64,000 nt of DNA from Microvirga zambiensis WSM3693 (GCF_016735695.1 NZ_JAERQD010000025.1:1-64000), one strand, 5' to 3'. Positions 8,314-17,241 are shown, counted from the first letter of the stretch. Numbers and translations are program-made. The notes: generated by a model not told the origin, from the letters alone.

Positions 8314-8477
8314 GGCGCCCTCCGTTCAGTTTCTTGATGATTGGCGAAAGAGCCGAAGCTGCCTCCGAACTCCGTATTTTCGTCTATGCTCCGCTGCAGT
8401 TCGTGCGCCAAAAGGAAGAGCCTGAACTCCTGTTCTTTCTGCAGTGCATCGTAAGCGAAGGGCGGCATGAGGGGCAT
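8310..8477 (-). CDS. Small 55-residue protein of unknown function in the NRPS-type operon
   Basis: This open frame runs ATG at 8477 to TGA at 8310. It starts one base after the phosphopantetheinyl transferase stop codon, and its own stop overlaps the thioesterase start (ATGA). Such tight packing on both sides argues for real translation by coupling. The product begins MPLMPPFAYDALQKEQ and is mixed-charge and largely helical in appearance (KEQEFRLFLLAHELQRSI), with a Gly/Ser/Phe stretch later (FGGSFGSF). It lacks MbtH features (no NxExQxSxWP-like motif) and has no signal peptide or membrane segment. No function is assigned. A second in-frame ATG at codon 4 is possible. Confidence 0.65.
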   Translation of the reverse strand: MPLMPPFAYDALQKEQEFRLFLLAHELQRSIDENTEFGGSFGSFANHQETERRAP

Positions 8478-8478
8478 A

Positions 8479-9222
8479 TCAATTTCGGACTACCACGGTC
8501 CCGACGTAACCGGGTTTCGGCGCGATGGCGGTGATGGTGAAATCACGCTCATCTGGATTGATCTCACTCCCCAAGCCGCATCCCAAGGCCTTGGAAACTG
8601 CCTCCAGCCGGGTCCAGCTCCGAAAGAAGGCTAACAGCCGCTCCTCCGGAACAAGGTTGCGATACAGCTCCTGCTCGGGAGCAGAGAAGCAAAGCGCCGC
8701 GATATCGTCCGCCTCGGGCAGGGGACGCAACGCCTCGATATCAACTCCAACCTCGCGGGTGGCAGAGAGAGCGATGACGGCGACGTCTTCCGACCGGGAG
8801 ACGCTGAAGTGCAAGGCTCGACCGGGCGTTCTGGGCGAGAGAAAGGGTTTGCCGAGGCGCCCGTATTCCAAATCGATTTTTGACGGCGGGATGCCGATCC
8901 GGGAGGCGAGGACATGGCGCAGCTGACCCCGGGTGGCGATGAACCGCCGGCGGTCGCGCTCCAACCTCAGCTCGGCGGCGCGCTGCCATTCCGCCTCGTT
9001 CAAGCAATCGCCGAGCGCGTGAATGACCTCCGGCTCCGCATCGAGCGTGAACGCCACGACTTCCAAATCATCGCTCTCGAGAACCGGTATCATCATGATC
9101 CCGGGCCTCAGGTCAGTCGCCAGAGTCATACGTGGATCCCGATCACTGGGCGTCAGTGCGCACAAGTGCCAATTGTTCCCATGAACGGCGATGCCATTCA
9201 GAGGTTTCCATTGATGAGACAT
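8479..9222 (-). CDS. Sfp-type 4'-phosphopantetheinyl transferase
   Basis: 247 residues, the usual size of Sfp/EntD enzymes. Diagnostic motifs are GVDIEAL (159-165, Mg and CoA binding) and FFRSWTRLEAVSKALG (199-214), corresponding to the family W-x-x-K/R-E-A signature; LHFSVSRSEDVAVIALS precedes them. It transfers phosphopantetheine from CoA to the PCP Ser930 of the downstream A-PCP protein. It is the first gene of the operon, so its promoter should lie in the 428 bases upstream. The start ATG at 9222 has no strong ribosome site; a start at Met32 is also possible. Confidence 0.92.
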   Translation of the reverse strand: MSHQWKPLNGIAVHGNNWHLCALTPSDRDPRMTLATDLRPGIMMIPVLESDDLEVVAFTLDAEPEVIHALGDCLNEAEWQRAAELRLERDRRRFIATRGQLRHVLASRIGIPPSKIDLEYGRLGKPFLSPRTPGRALHFSVSRSEDVAVIALSATREVGVDIEALRPLPEADDIAALCFSAPEQELYRNLVPEERLLAFFRSWTRLEAVSKALGCGLGSEINPDERDFTITAIAPKPGYVGTVVVRN

Positions 9223-9650
9223 TCAAGCTACTGCCGACGCAAGTAGCGCATGGTGGATATTTTGATGTAGGGAGTTCCCACACCGAAAGCCCGGGACCGC
9301 GTTGCTCAGGGTCGGTTCGGCGGGGCGACCAGATGGCAAAACTCATGTGCCGAATTCTTTAGAAACTTTGGATAAGACTGGGCTTATCGTCGAGCGATGA
9401 CTGTCCGTGCGCCCCGTTAAAATGCCGGCAACCTAGCAGGATGCCGCTCTGGAAGACCAAAGCTGCCGCTGGCTTTTCAGTTCTGCTGACGAGCGACGAA
9501 AATCCCGCACACCCGCGGGGTCGCGTGTTCTTGAATGATTTTCATCGGAAGGCGCGCCGACACTGTTGATCAAAGCGTCGCTGAATCTGGATTACCCCAA
9601 ATTGGATAGCTCGAGCGTCCGACATTATGGCAATGCGGTGGCGCGGGCGT
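9223..9650. other. Non-coding gap with the presumed NRPS-operon promoter
   Basis: These 428 bases separate the NRPS-type operon from the pyrimidine-catabolism operon. The open frames here have no ribosome sites or protein-like composition. The right part is the 3' side of the carbamoylase operon and has no clear T-tailed hairpin. I could not pick a convincing -35/-10 pair or operator by eye. Confidence 0.6.
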
Positions 9651-10898
9651 TCATGCGCTGTGGCGTTGGTCGTATTCCAGGACGGCATTCAACAGAACCT
9701 GGGCTCCTGCCGAGCACTCCTCGAATGTGGTGCTCTCGGCCTCATTGTGGCTGAGCCCGCCGGCGCAGGGGACGAAGATCATCGTCGTAGGAGCGACCCG
9801 CGCAATATAGGCAGCGTCATGACCGGCGCCGGAAACCATCTCGCGGGCGGGAAGGCCCTCCTTCTCGATGCCGGTTCGCACGGCAGCGATGCAATCCGGA
9901 TCGAATCGGACTGCAGGCGAGTCCCAAACCTTCTTCACCTCATGTTCGAGGCCGATCTCCGTGGCAACGGCCGGGACCGCCTCGAACAACTCGCGCTCCA
10001 TGATGTCGAGTACGGCGTCGTCCGGGTGGCGAAAATCCACCGTGAAGAAGACGTGGCCTGGGATCACATTGCGGGAGTTGGGTTTGACCTCGACGAGGCC
10101 GACGGTGCCGACGGCGGAGGGGCTGTGTTCAAGGGCGATCCGGTCGACCTGCTCGACGATCCGCGCCGCTCCGAGCAATGCATTCTTGCGCAGGTTCATC
10201 GGGGTCGACCCCGTATGGGCCTCCCGCCCGGTCAGCTCGATCTCGTACCACCGCATTCCCTGGACGCCGGTGACGATGCCGACCACCTTCTGCTCGGCCT
10301 CGAGGATCGGTCCCTGCTCGATATGGAGCTCGAACATGGCGCCGAATTTGACCGAGCCGGGAGGCGCCTCGCCGCGATAGCCGATGCTCTCGATGGACGC
10401 GGCGAAGGAGATTCCCTGCCGGTCCTGCCGGCTGTCGGCAAAGGCCCGGTCGAAGACGCCGGCATACACTCCCGATCCGAGCATGGCCGGCGCGAAGCGC
10501 GAGCCCTCTTCGTTGGTCCAGTTCACGAGCATCAGCGGCGCGTTGGTCTCATAGCCCAGGTCGCTGAGGGTGCGCATCACCTCGAGACCTCCGAGAACGC
10601 CGAGAACGCCGTCGAACTTGCCCCCCGTCGGCTGCGTGTCGAGATGGCTGCCGATTGCGATAGGGGCAATGTCGCGTCTTTTCCCAGGCTTGAGGGCGAA
10701 CATGTTGCCGACCTGGTCGACTGTCACGGTGCATCCCAGAGCCTCGCACTGGTTCTTGAACCAGTCCCGAACCTGCCGATCGAGGTCCGTCAGCGTGAGA
10801 CGGCAGATCCCGCCTTTCTCGGTGCCACCGATCTGCGCTGTGTCCATCAGGCTGTCCCAGAGGCGCTTTGGGTCGATCGTCAGGTTCTGCATACTCAT
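9651..10898 (-). CDS. Zn-dependent N-carbamoyl-L-amino acid hydrolase / beta-ureidopropionase (M20 family)
   Basis: 415 residues from the ATG at 10898 (a second ATG at 10892). The longer upstream frame is Arg/Ser-rich and non-protein-like. Hallmarks of the family are GSHLDTQPTGGKFDGVLGVL (metal-binding His and Asp), NWTNEEGSRF (metal and catalytic Glu), HIEQGPILE and a late GAGHDA histidine. It hydrolyses N-carbamoyl-beta-alanine or related carbamoyl amino acids to the amino acid, CO2 and ammonia. This is the last step of reductive pyrimidine degradation, cytosolic, following the dihydropyrimidinase encoded just upstream (73-base gap). Confidence 0.92.
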   Translation of the reverse strand: MSMQNLTIDPKRLWDSLMDTAQIGGTEKGGICRLTLTDLDRQVRDWFKNQCEALGCTVTVDQVGNMFALKPGKRRDIAPIAIGSHLDTQPTGGKFDGVLGVLGGLEVMRTLSDLGYETNAPLMLVNWTNEEGSRFAPAMLGSGVYAGVFDRAFADSRQDRQGISFAASIESIGYRGEAPPGSVKFGAMFELHIEQGPILEAEQKVVGIVTGVQGMRWYEIELTGREAHTGSTPMNLRKNALLGAARIVEQVDRIALEHSPSAVGTVGLVEVKPNSRNVIPGHVFFTVDFRHPDDAVLDIMERELFEAVPAVATEIGLEHEVKKVWDSPAVRFDPDCIAAVRTGIEKEGLPAREMVSGAGHDAAYIARVAPTTMIFVPCAGGLSHNEAESTTFEECSAGAQVLLNAVLEYDQRHSA

Positions 10899-10971
10899 TT
10901 CAACACCCGCGAAGAGAAAAATCCTCTTCGGCAATGCGGAGCCGGAGAGGATGGATAGGATGGATGCCGGC

Positions 10972-12411
10972 TCAGCGCACGACTGCCTTCGGCGCAGTGT
11001 TCGCCTTCCAGAGCCGCTGGGCCTCGGCGAAGGCCGGGAGTGGGCGCCTCGGTACGAAGCGACCCTCGCCACGCTCGGCGCGAACCTTGCCGTTCTCGGC
11101 CGCCAGTCGACCGCGGAGATAGACTTTTGCCGGCAGACCGGTGAGCGCGTAGCCCTCGAACACATTGTATTCGATCCGGCTGACCTGGTTTTTCGCCGAG
11201 ATGGTCTTGGTTGCCTTCGGATCCCAGATCACGATATCCGCGTCGGCCCCCGGCATGATCACGCCCTTCTGGGGATAGATGTTGAGGATGCGTGCGGAAT
11301 TGGCGGAGGTCACGGCCACGAACTCGTTCGGCGTCAGCCGCCCGGAGTTCACGCCCGTGGTCCAGAGCACCGGCATGCGATCCTCGAGCCCTCCGGTGCC
11401 GTTCGGAATGCTGCGGAAGTCGTTCAGGCCGATCCGCTTCTGCTCCATGGTGAAGGAGCAGTGATCGGTCGCGACGACCTGGAGCGATCCAGCCTGCAGG
11501 CCGGCCCACAGGCTGTCCTGGTGGTGCTTCGGCCGGAAGGGCGGCGACATGACCCGCTGGGCGGCGTGATCCCAGCTCCGGTTGAGATAATCGGTCTCGT
11601 CGAGCACGAGGTGCTGGATCAACGGCTCGCCGAAAACCCGCTTGCCCTCCGCTCTCGCGCGCGCAATCGCTTCGTGCGCCGGCTTGCAGGAGGTGTGGAC
11701 GATGTAGAGCGGGCAGCCCGCCATGTCAGCGATCATGATGGCCCGGTTCGCCGCCTCGCCTTCAACCTCGGGTGGCCGCGAATAGGCGTGGAACTCGGGG
11801 CCGGTCTTGCCCTGCGAGATGTACATGTTCTGCATCTGCGCCACGACATCGCCGTTCTCGGCATGGACGAGGGCGGTGGCACCAAGTTCGGCGCAGCGCT
11901 TGAAGGAGCGGAAAAGCACGTCGTCATCCACCATCAGCGCGCCTTTATAGGCCATGAAGTGCTTGAAGGTGTTCACGCCATGGGTGTTCACGATCTCGCC
12001 CATCTCGCGCGAGACCTCATCCGACCAGGATGTGACCGCCAGATGGTAGGAATAGTCGCCGGCTGCCTTCTCGGACTTGCGCCGCCAGTCGTGATAGGCC
12101 TCGACCAGGGACTGACCGGCACCGGGGATGCAGAAGTCGACGATCATGGTCGTGCCGCCGGAAAGCGCCGCCTTGGTGCCCCACTCGAAATCGTCCGCCG
12201 ACACGGTGCCCATGAACATGAGCTCCATATGGGTATGCGGGTCGATCCCGCCCGGCATGACATAGGCGCCGCTGGCATCGACGATCTCGGCCCCGGCCGG
12301 CGCCTCGAGATTTTCGCCGACGGCGACGATCCGCTCTCCCTCCACGAGCACGTCGGCGCGTCGGCTGAAATCGGCATTCACAACGGTTCCGCCGCGGATG
12401 AGAAGGGCCAT
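10972..12411 (-). CDS. hydA: Dihydropyrimidinase (hydantoinase family)
   Basis: 479 residues, with a clear GGGAG ribosome site before the ATG at 12411. It carries the amidohydrolase metal ligands: PGGIDPHTHMEL, the carbamylated Lys region FKHFMAYKGALM, LVHAENGD, YIVHTSC and VATDHCSF. It opens the ring of dihydrouracil or dihydrothymine to give N-carbamoyl-beta-amino acids, which the downstream carbamoylase uses. It lies between the ABC importer genes and the carbamoylase on the same strand, so uptake and degradation are probably co-expressed. Confidence 0.95.
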   Translation of the reverse strand: MALLIRGGTVVNADFSRRADVLVEGERIVAVGENLEAPAGAEIVDASGAYVMPGGIDPHTHMELMFMGTVSADDFEWGTKAALSGGTTMIVDFCIPGAGQSLVEAYHDWRRKSEKAAGDYSYHLAVTSWSDEVSREMGEIVNTHGVNTFKHFMAYKGALMVDDDVLFRSFKRCAELGATALVHAENGDVVAQMQNMYISQGKTGPEFHAYSRPPEVEGEAANRAIMIADMAGCPLYIVHTSCKPAHEAIARARAEGKRVFGEPLIQHLVLDETDYLNRSWDHAAQRVMSPPFRPKHHQDSLWAGLQAGSLQVVATDHCSFTMEQKRIGLNDFRSIPNGTGGLEDRMPVLWTTGVNSGRLTPNEFVAVTSANSARILNIYPQKGVIMPGADADIVIWDPKATKTISAKNQVSRIEYNVFEGYALTGLPAKVYLRGRLAAENGKVRAERGEGRFVPRRPLPAFAEAQRLWKANTAPKAVVR

Positions 12412-12450
12412 GATGAATCTCCCTTGATTGTTTTTGATTGGTGAAGGCTT

Positions 12451-12483
12451 GGACGCTCCCCCCGGACGGCGAGGGGAGCGTCC
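12451..12483 (-). promoter_or_regulatory. Intercistronic GC-rich hairpin after the substrate-binding protein gene
   Basis: Perfect 11-bp inverted repeat (12451-12461 with 12473-12483) directly downstream of the solute-binding protein stop, with no T-run on the minus strand. Hairpins here often protect the 3' end of a highly expressed binding-protein mRNA or attenuate read-through into the next gene. Confidence 0.6.
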
Positions 12484-12490
12484 TTGCTGC

Positions 12491-13480
12491 TTACATCTTC
12501 GCGTCGACGACCGCGTGCGACCAGGCGCCTTCCGGCTTCTTGGTGATCACGGGAGCATCGCCGCCGGAGGAGAGCAGTGTCGAGACCGTACGGTCGAAAT
12601 CCGCCGGATCGAGCTTGCCCTTGGCGGTATCGAGGAGCTTCGCGATCTCGCCGGCCATGCGCTTCTGATGCTTCTCGGTCTGTGCGCCCGAGGCATCGTT
12701 GTCGAGAACGATCTTGGCGGCGTCATCGGGGTTCTGGCGCATGTAGTCCCAGCCCTTCTGGGAGGCCGCGACGAACTTCGCCATCTTGGTGACGAAGGCC
12801 GGATCCTTCAGCTTGTCCTGCATCACATAGAGGCCATCCTCCAGCGTCGCGACGCCTTGGTCCTCGTATTTGAACACCACGAGCTGCTCCGGCTTGAAGC
12901 CGGCATCGATGACCTGCCAGTATTCGTTGTAGGTCATGGTCGAGATGCAGTCGGCCTGCTTCTGGATCAGCGGGTCGACGTTGAAGCCCTGCTTCAGCAC
13001 TTTCACGCCGCCGGCAGACCCATCGGTCTTGTAACCGAGCTTCGCCATCCAGGCGAGGAAGGGATATTCATTGCCGGAGAACCACACGCCGAGGGTGCGG
13101 CCCTTGAGGTCCTGAGGCGTCTTGATGCCGGTTTCCGCACGGCAGGTAAGCATCATGCCGGATTTCTTGAACGGCTGCGCGATGTTGACGAGCGGAACGC
13201 CTTTCTCCCGGGCGGCAAGCGCCGAGGGCATCCAGTCGACGATCACGTCGGCCCCGCCGCCGGCGATCACCTGCGGCGGTGCGATATCGGGCCCGCCCGG
13301 CTTGATCGTCACGTCGAGCCCGGCCTCCTTGTAGAAGCCCTTGTCCTTCGCGACGTAGTAGCCGGCGAACTGCGCCTGCGTGACCCATTTGAGCTGGATC
13401 GTCACCTTGTCGGCCTGCGCGAAGGCGGCGCTCGAAAAGCCCAGAGCGACGGCGCCCGCGAGTAGTGTGGTCCTGATCAT
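12491..13480 (-). CDS. ABC transporter substrate-binding protein, NMT1/THI5-like
   Basis: 329 residues. Residues 1-22 form a Sec signal peptide (MIRTTLLAGAVALGFSSAAFA, cleaved after AFA), and a GGAGG site precedes the ATG. The mature part begins with the NMT1/THI5 pattern (VTIQLKWVTQAQFAGYYVAKDKGFYKEAGLDVTI) found in periplasmic receptors for pyrimidine-like molecules, riboflavin precursors and sulfonates. With two permeases and an ATPase next to it, in a pyrimidine-degradation locus, a pyrimidine or hydantoin-like ligand is likely. The ligand is inferred from context only. Confidence 0.9.
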   Translation of the reverse strand: MIRTTLLAGAVALGFSSAAFAQADKVTIQLKWVTQAQFAGYYVAKDKGFYKEAGLDVTIKPGGPDIAPPQVIAGGGADVIVDWMPSALAAREKGVPLVNIAQPFKKSGMMLTCRAETGIKTPQDLKGRTLGVWFSGNEYPFLAWMAKLGYKTDGSAGGVKVLKQGFNVDPLIQKQADCISTMTYNEYWQVIDAGFKPEQLVVFKYEDQGVATLEDGLYVMQDKLKDPAFVTKMAKFVAASQKGWDYMRQNPDDAAKIVLDNDASGAQTEKHQKRMAGEIAKLLDTAKGKLDPADFDRTVSTLLSSGGDAPVITKKPEGAWSHAVVDAKM

Positions 13481-13514
13481 TCTTCACTCCTCCAAAACGC
13501 CGTCCGCGATCCCC

Positions 13515-14474
13515 TTATGTGCGGTACGACGGATGCCAAAAGGTTGCGGCGCGCTCGATGAGCGCGATGAGACCGTAGAAGGCCGAGCCGGCGATGGCCG
13601 CCAATGCGATTTCCGCCCACACCATATCGAGGGCCATGCGGGCGACCTCGATCGAGATGCGGAATCCCATGCCGACGATCGGTGTGCCGAAGAACTCCGC
13701 GACGATCGCACCGATGAGCGCCAGCGTCGAGTTGATCTTCAGCGCATTGAAGATGAAGGGCAGGGCGACGGGCAGCCGGAGCTTCACCAGAGTGGTCCAG
13801 TACCCGGCGGCGTAGGAATGCATGAGATCGCGCTCCTGCCTGCCGGCTGCGGCAAGGCCGGCAACCGTATTCACGAGCATGGGGAAGAAGGTCATCACGA
13901 CGACGACGGCGGCCTTCGAGTGCCAGTCGAAGCCGAACCACATCACCATGATCGGCGCGATCCCGATCACCGGAAGCGCGGACACGAAATTGCCGAGCGG
14001 CAGGAGGCCCCTGCGCAGGAATGGTATCCGATCCGCAATGATCGCGACGAGAAATCCCGAAAGGCAGCCCATGACGTAGCCGGACAGAACCGACTTCACG
14101 AAAGTCTGGATGAAGTCTTCCCTCAGGGTGGGAAGCGAGGCCATGAAGCGGCCTGCGATTGCCGACGGCGCGGGCATCAGCACCGAGGGTACGCCGGCGC
14201 CGACGACGATGACTTCCCAAAGGAAGAACAGGAAGGCCCCGAACAGGATCGGGACCGATAGTCCGACGGCGCGGCGTGCCGCCGGGCTCCTGGCACGAAG
14301 ATGGGACAGGGCGCTCAAGCCGATCCCCGCAAGCAGCCACAGGACACCGACAAGGGTCCAGAAACCCAGACCGGCTTGCCCTGCCATCGTCGGTCGATGG
14401 ACCATGATCAGGGCTGCAAGACAGCCAAGCGCGGCGAGGGGAATAAGGATCGTGGCGCGCAGCGCGGTGCTCAT
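13515..14474 (-). CDS. ABC transporter permease (second of pair)
   Basis: 319 residues from the ATG at 14474, whose start overlaps the stop of the other permease gene (ATGA). Several hydrophobic segments flank the permease ATPase-contact loop (AAGYWTTLVKLRLPVALPFIFNALKINS). An N-terminal extension of about 75 residues holds two extra membrane segments. It belongs to the BPD-type permeases that partner NMT1/THI5 or SsuA receptors, and probably forms a heterodimer with the upstream permease. Confidence 0.9.
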   Translation of the reverse strand: MSTALRATILIPLAALGCLAALIMVHRPTMAGQAGLGFWTLVGVLWLLAGIGLSALSHLRARSPAARRAVGLSVPILFGAFLFFLWEVIVVGAGVPSVLMPAPSAIAGRFMASLPTLREDFIQTFVKSVLSGYVMGCLSGFLVAIIADRIPFLRRGLLPLGNFVSALPVIGIAPIMVMWFGFDWHSKAAVVVVMTFFPMLVNTVAGLAAAGRQERDLMHSYAAGYWTTLVKLRLPVALPFIFNALKINSTLALIGAIVAEFFGTPIVGMGFRISIEVARMALDMVWAEIALAAIAGSAFYGLIALIERAATFWHPSYRT

Positions 14475-15403
14475 GCGGAGCGCACTCCCATGCGCCTGTT
14501 CACGAGGCGCTCGGCCAAGCCGACGGCGGCGACGAGGATGGATGCAAGGGCCGCCGCCGCGAAGAGAGCCGCCCAGATCTGGATCGTCTGGCCATAATAG
14601 GAGCCGGCCAGGAGCCGCGCCCCGAGACCGGCCTGGGCGCCTGTGGGCAGCTCGCCGACGATGGCTCCGACGAGGCTGATGGCGATGGCCACCTTCAGGC
14701 CGGCGAAGAGATAGCTCAGCGAAGCGGGGAGGCGCAGCTTCCAGAAAACCTGCGCCGACGAGGCCGAATAGGTGCGCATGAGATCGCGCTGCAGGAGATC
14801 GGGCGATGTCAGCCCCTTCACCATGCTGATCGTGATGGGAAAGAAGCAGAGATAGGCGGATATGATCGCTTTTGGGAAAAGACCCGTGATGCCGATCGAG
14901 CCGAGAACGACGATGATGATCGGTGCGATGGCGAGGATCGGGATCGTCTGCGAGGAGATGATCCAGGGCATCAGGCTGCGCTCGAGCGTTTTCACGTGAA
15001 CGATGAGAACGGCGAGCACGATGCCGAGAAGCGAGCCCAAGGCGAACCCGAGCAATGTGGAGGACAGGGTCACCCAGGCGTGAAAGAGCAGGCTGCGGCG
15101 GGACGTGATCGGCGTGTCGATGACGGTCTTCTTCAATTCGACCAGGATCTGGTGCGGCGCCGGCAGCATGGGCCGCTCCTGCTCCAGCGTCGCAAGGAAA
15201 ATCTCGCTCGTGCTGCGCTGCTCTCCGGCACGCGCGAAGGCATCGGACACGCCCTGCCAGTTCATCGCAACCGCTGCCGCATACCAGAGTGCCACGATCA
15301 CCAATATGACCGTGAGAACGGGAACTGCGCTGCCCTGCCATAGGCGAGCGGCCTTGCGCGAGGGCGCAGGACGCATGCCGAGGGACAGGGTGTCAATCGT
15401 CAT
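14471..15403 (-). CDS. ABC transporter permease (first of pair)
   Basis: 310 residues, with one N-terminal membrane helix, a periplasmic stretch, and the five-helix permease core. The coupling-loop motif is TYSASSAQVFWKLRLPASLSYLFAGLKVA. The ATG at 15403 overlaps the ATPase gene end by 11 bases, and its stop overlaps the next permease start. It forms part of the importer encoded by 12491-16265. Confidence 0.9.
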   Translation of the reverse strand: MTIDTLSLGMRPAPSRKAARLWQGSAVPVLTVILVIVALWYAAAVAMNWQGVSDAFARAGEQRSTSEIFLATLEQERPMLPAPHQILVELKKTVIDTPITSRRSLLFHAWVTLSSTLLGFALGSLLGIVLAVLIVHVKTLERSLMPWIISSQTIPILAIAPIIIVVLGSIGITGLFPKAIISAYLCFFPITISMVKGLTSPDLLQRDLMRTYSASSAQVFWKLRLPASLSYLFAGLKVAIAISLVGAIVGELPTGAQAGLGARLLAGSYYGQTIQIWAALFAAAALASILVAAVGLAERLVNRRMGVRSA

Positions 15404-16265
15404 AGGAGTGTCCCGATCTCAGGCCCTCGCGAACCCGATGGGCGATCTTCAGAAATTCCGGCGTCTCGCGAACCTCCAGCCTTCGTTCGCGGCCCAGGAC
15501 GCCGGCATCGATGATATCGATGATGCGTCCCGGACGTGGCGACATCACCACGATCTTCGTGGAAAGAAACACGGCCTCCGGGATGGAATGGGTGACGAAG
15601 AGAACGGTCTTTCCGGTCTTTCTCCACAACTGGAGAAGCTGCTCGTTGAGATGATCGCGGACGATCTCGTCGAGGGCGCCGAAGGGCTCGTCCATGAGCA
15701 GCAGCTTCGGATCGAACGAGAGGGCACGGGCGATGGAGGCGCGCTGCTGCATGCCGCCGGAGAGCTGCCAGGGGAACTTGTTCTCGAACCCCTTCAGGTT
15801 CACGAGGTCGAGCTGCTTGTCGGAGCGCTCGCGGCGTTCGGCTTTCGAAAGGCCGAAGATTTCCAGCGGCAGCTCCACATTCTTGCGGATGCTCCGCCAG
15901 GGATAGAGGGCAGGGGTCTGGAACACGAAGCCATAGTCGCGCCTCAGCCTGGCCTCGCTCGGGCTCACGCCGTTCACGTGGATATGGCCCGCATTCGGCT
16001 GTTCGAGATCCGCAATGACCCGCAAAAGCGTGGTCTTGCCGCAGCCCGACGGGCCGATGAAGGAAACGAATTCGCCCTCGTCGATCTGCAGGTCCACATC
16101 GGAGAGAGCGTAGACCGGGCCGTCTGCCGCCTCATAGGTCAGCGACAGCCCGCGAATGTCGACGACGGAGGTTCCGGCATGGCCTGCGACCAGCCGATGG
16201 TCAGAGGCAGCATGAGCGGGTCCATCCCCCTTTTCACCGAATTCGCTTGTCACGCGCTTCAACAC
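15393..16265 (-). CDS. ABC transporter ATP-binding protein (SsuB/TauB/ThiZ-like)
   Basis: 290 residues. Walker A is GPSGCGKTT, the Q-loop is FQTPALYPW, the signature is LSGGMQQRASIARAL, Walker B is LLLMDEPFGALD, and the H-loop is FVTHS. There is no suitable ATG; a GTG at 16265 with a GAGGA site about ten bases upstream (or the following TTG) is the probable start. It energises the importer with the two permeases and the NMT1-like receptor. The gene is divergent from the TetR regulator, so the 230-base gap is a likely shared control region. Confidence 0.92.
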   Translation of the reverse strand: MLKRVTSEFGEKGDGPAHAASDHRLVAGHAGTSVVDIRGLSLTYEAADGPVYALSDVDLQIDEGEFVSFIGPSGCGKTTLLRVIADLEQPNAGHIHVNGVSPSEARLRRDYGFVFQTPALYPWRSIRKNVELPLEIFGLSKAERRERSDKQLDLVNLKGFENKFPWQLSGGMQQRASIARALSFDPKLLLMDEPFGALDEIVRDHLNEQLLQLWRKTGKTVLFVTHSIPEAVFLSTKIVVMSPRPGRIIDIIDAGVLGRERRLEVRETPEFLKIAHRVREGLRSGHSYDD

Positions 16266-16495
16266 TGCTTGCTATTCCTCAGGTGTCTTGTTGCATCTAA
16301 GCAAGAATTATGCCGTCTCCGAATGGTCGAGATATCCGTTCCCGAGGCACTCTTGCCTGCACGTTTCATGAGCAAGCCGCCGCTGGTTTCGGCATGGTCG
16401 CGATAGCGACACCTGCCTTGCTGCTGAGCGCCGGCCTTGCCTGAAGCCGTCGTTGAGCCATAAGCTCTCCTGCGGGAGAAACGCGAAAGGGCGAC

Positions 16496-17167
16496 ATGGT
16501 GGCTGATGAAGTCGGGATGAGCGTTCGCGCATCTCCAAGAAAGACCAGAGCGGGAGAGGCGAACACGCAGCGCATCCTGGATGCCGCCCTCGAGGTCTTC
16601 GCGGCCTATGGCTTCCAGGGCGCGCGCATCGACCAGATTGCCGTTGCGGCAGGATTGTCGAAGCCAAACCTGCTTTACTACTTCCGGACCAAGGAAGACC
16701 TTTACACGGCCGTGCTTCGGCGCACGTTGGACATGTGGCTCGAACCCCTGCGAGAACTGGACGCCTCGAGCGATCCGCGCGTGGCGCTTGGCGCCTATAT
16801 CGCCCGCAAGCTCGATTACTCGCGCAGTCACCCGACGGCGTCGCGCCTGTTCGCCATGGAAATGTTGCAGGGTGCTCCGCATCTGGGATCGGCGCTGACG
16901 GGTCATTTGCGTGACATGGTGGAAGCGAAATCGAGCATCATCGAAACCTGGATCCGGGAAGGCCGGCTGCGGCCGATCGATCCCAAGCATCTCATCTTCG
17001 CGATCTGGGCGACCACGCAGCATTATGCGGATTTCGGAACCCAGATCCGCTCGCTGACGGGCAAAAGCATCGAAAACATCGATTTCTATGAGGCCACCCG
17101 TACGACGCTCACGAGCATTCTTCTCGACGGCGTGCTGCCGTCGAAGGAAAAATGCCGTGACGTCTGA
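16496..17167 (+). CDS. rutR: TetR-family regulator, RutR-like
   Basis: 223 residues. The N-terminal HTH (TQRILDAALEVFAAYGFQGARIDQIAVAAGLSKPNLLYYFRTKEDLY) and C-terminal domain (LIFAIWATTQHYADFGTQI) resemble E. coli RutR, the uracil/thymine-responsive regulator of pyrimidine use. Its setting among preTA, dihydropyrimidinase and an importer fits, and a near-consensus RutR site lies ahead of preT. It is divergent from the ABC operon and convergent with preA. A second ATG at 16517 is a possible start. Uracil or thymine release of repression is inferred by family. Confidence 0.88.
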   Translation: MVADEVGMSVRASPRKTRAGEANTQRILDAALEVFAAYGFQGARIDQIAVAAGLSKPNLLYYFRTKEDLYTAVLRRTLDMWLEPLRELDASSDPRVALGAYIARKLDYSRSHPTASRLFAMEMLQGAPHLGSALTGHLRDMVEAKSSIIETWIREGRLRPIDPKHLIFAIWATTQHYADFGTQIRSLTGKSIENIDFYEATRTTLTSILLDGVLPSKEKCRDV

Positions 17168-17241
17168 GATGGCCATGCCGGCGATGTTCTCCTAAAACCG
17201 TCCAAAGGAATAGTGCTTTCGATCGTGTTATGCCCCGTCCT

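Noticed and set aside
8310..8477. The small NRPS-operon frame as an MbtH homologue
   Set aside because: MbtH proteins are about 65-75 residues with conserved Trp and Ser-x-Trp-Pro features, none of which occur here.
9627..12444. Long plus-strand open frames over the carbamoylase and dihydropyrimidinase genes
   Set aside because: They are antisense to genes with clear metal-binding motifs and ribosome sites; composition is typical of shadows.
16397..16410. Small palindrome GTCGC-GATA-GCGAC in the gap between the ABC operon and the RutR-like gene, considered as a second RutR site
   Set aside because: It does not match the RutR consensus and is short enough to occur by chance in GC-rich DNA.
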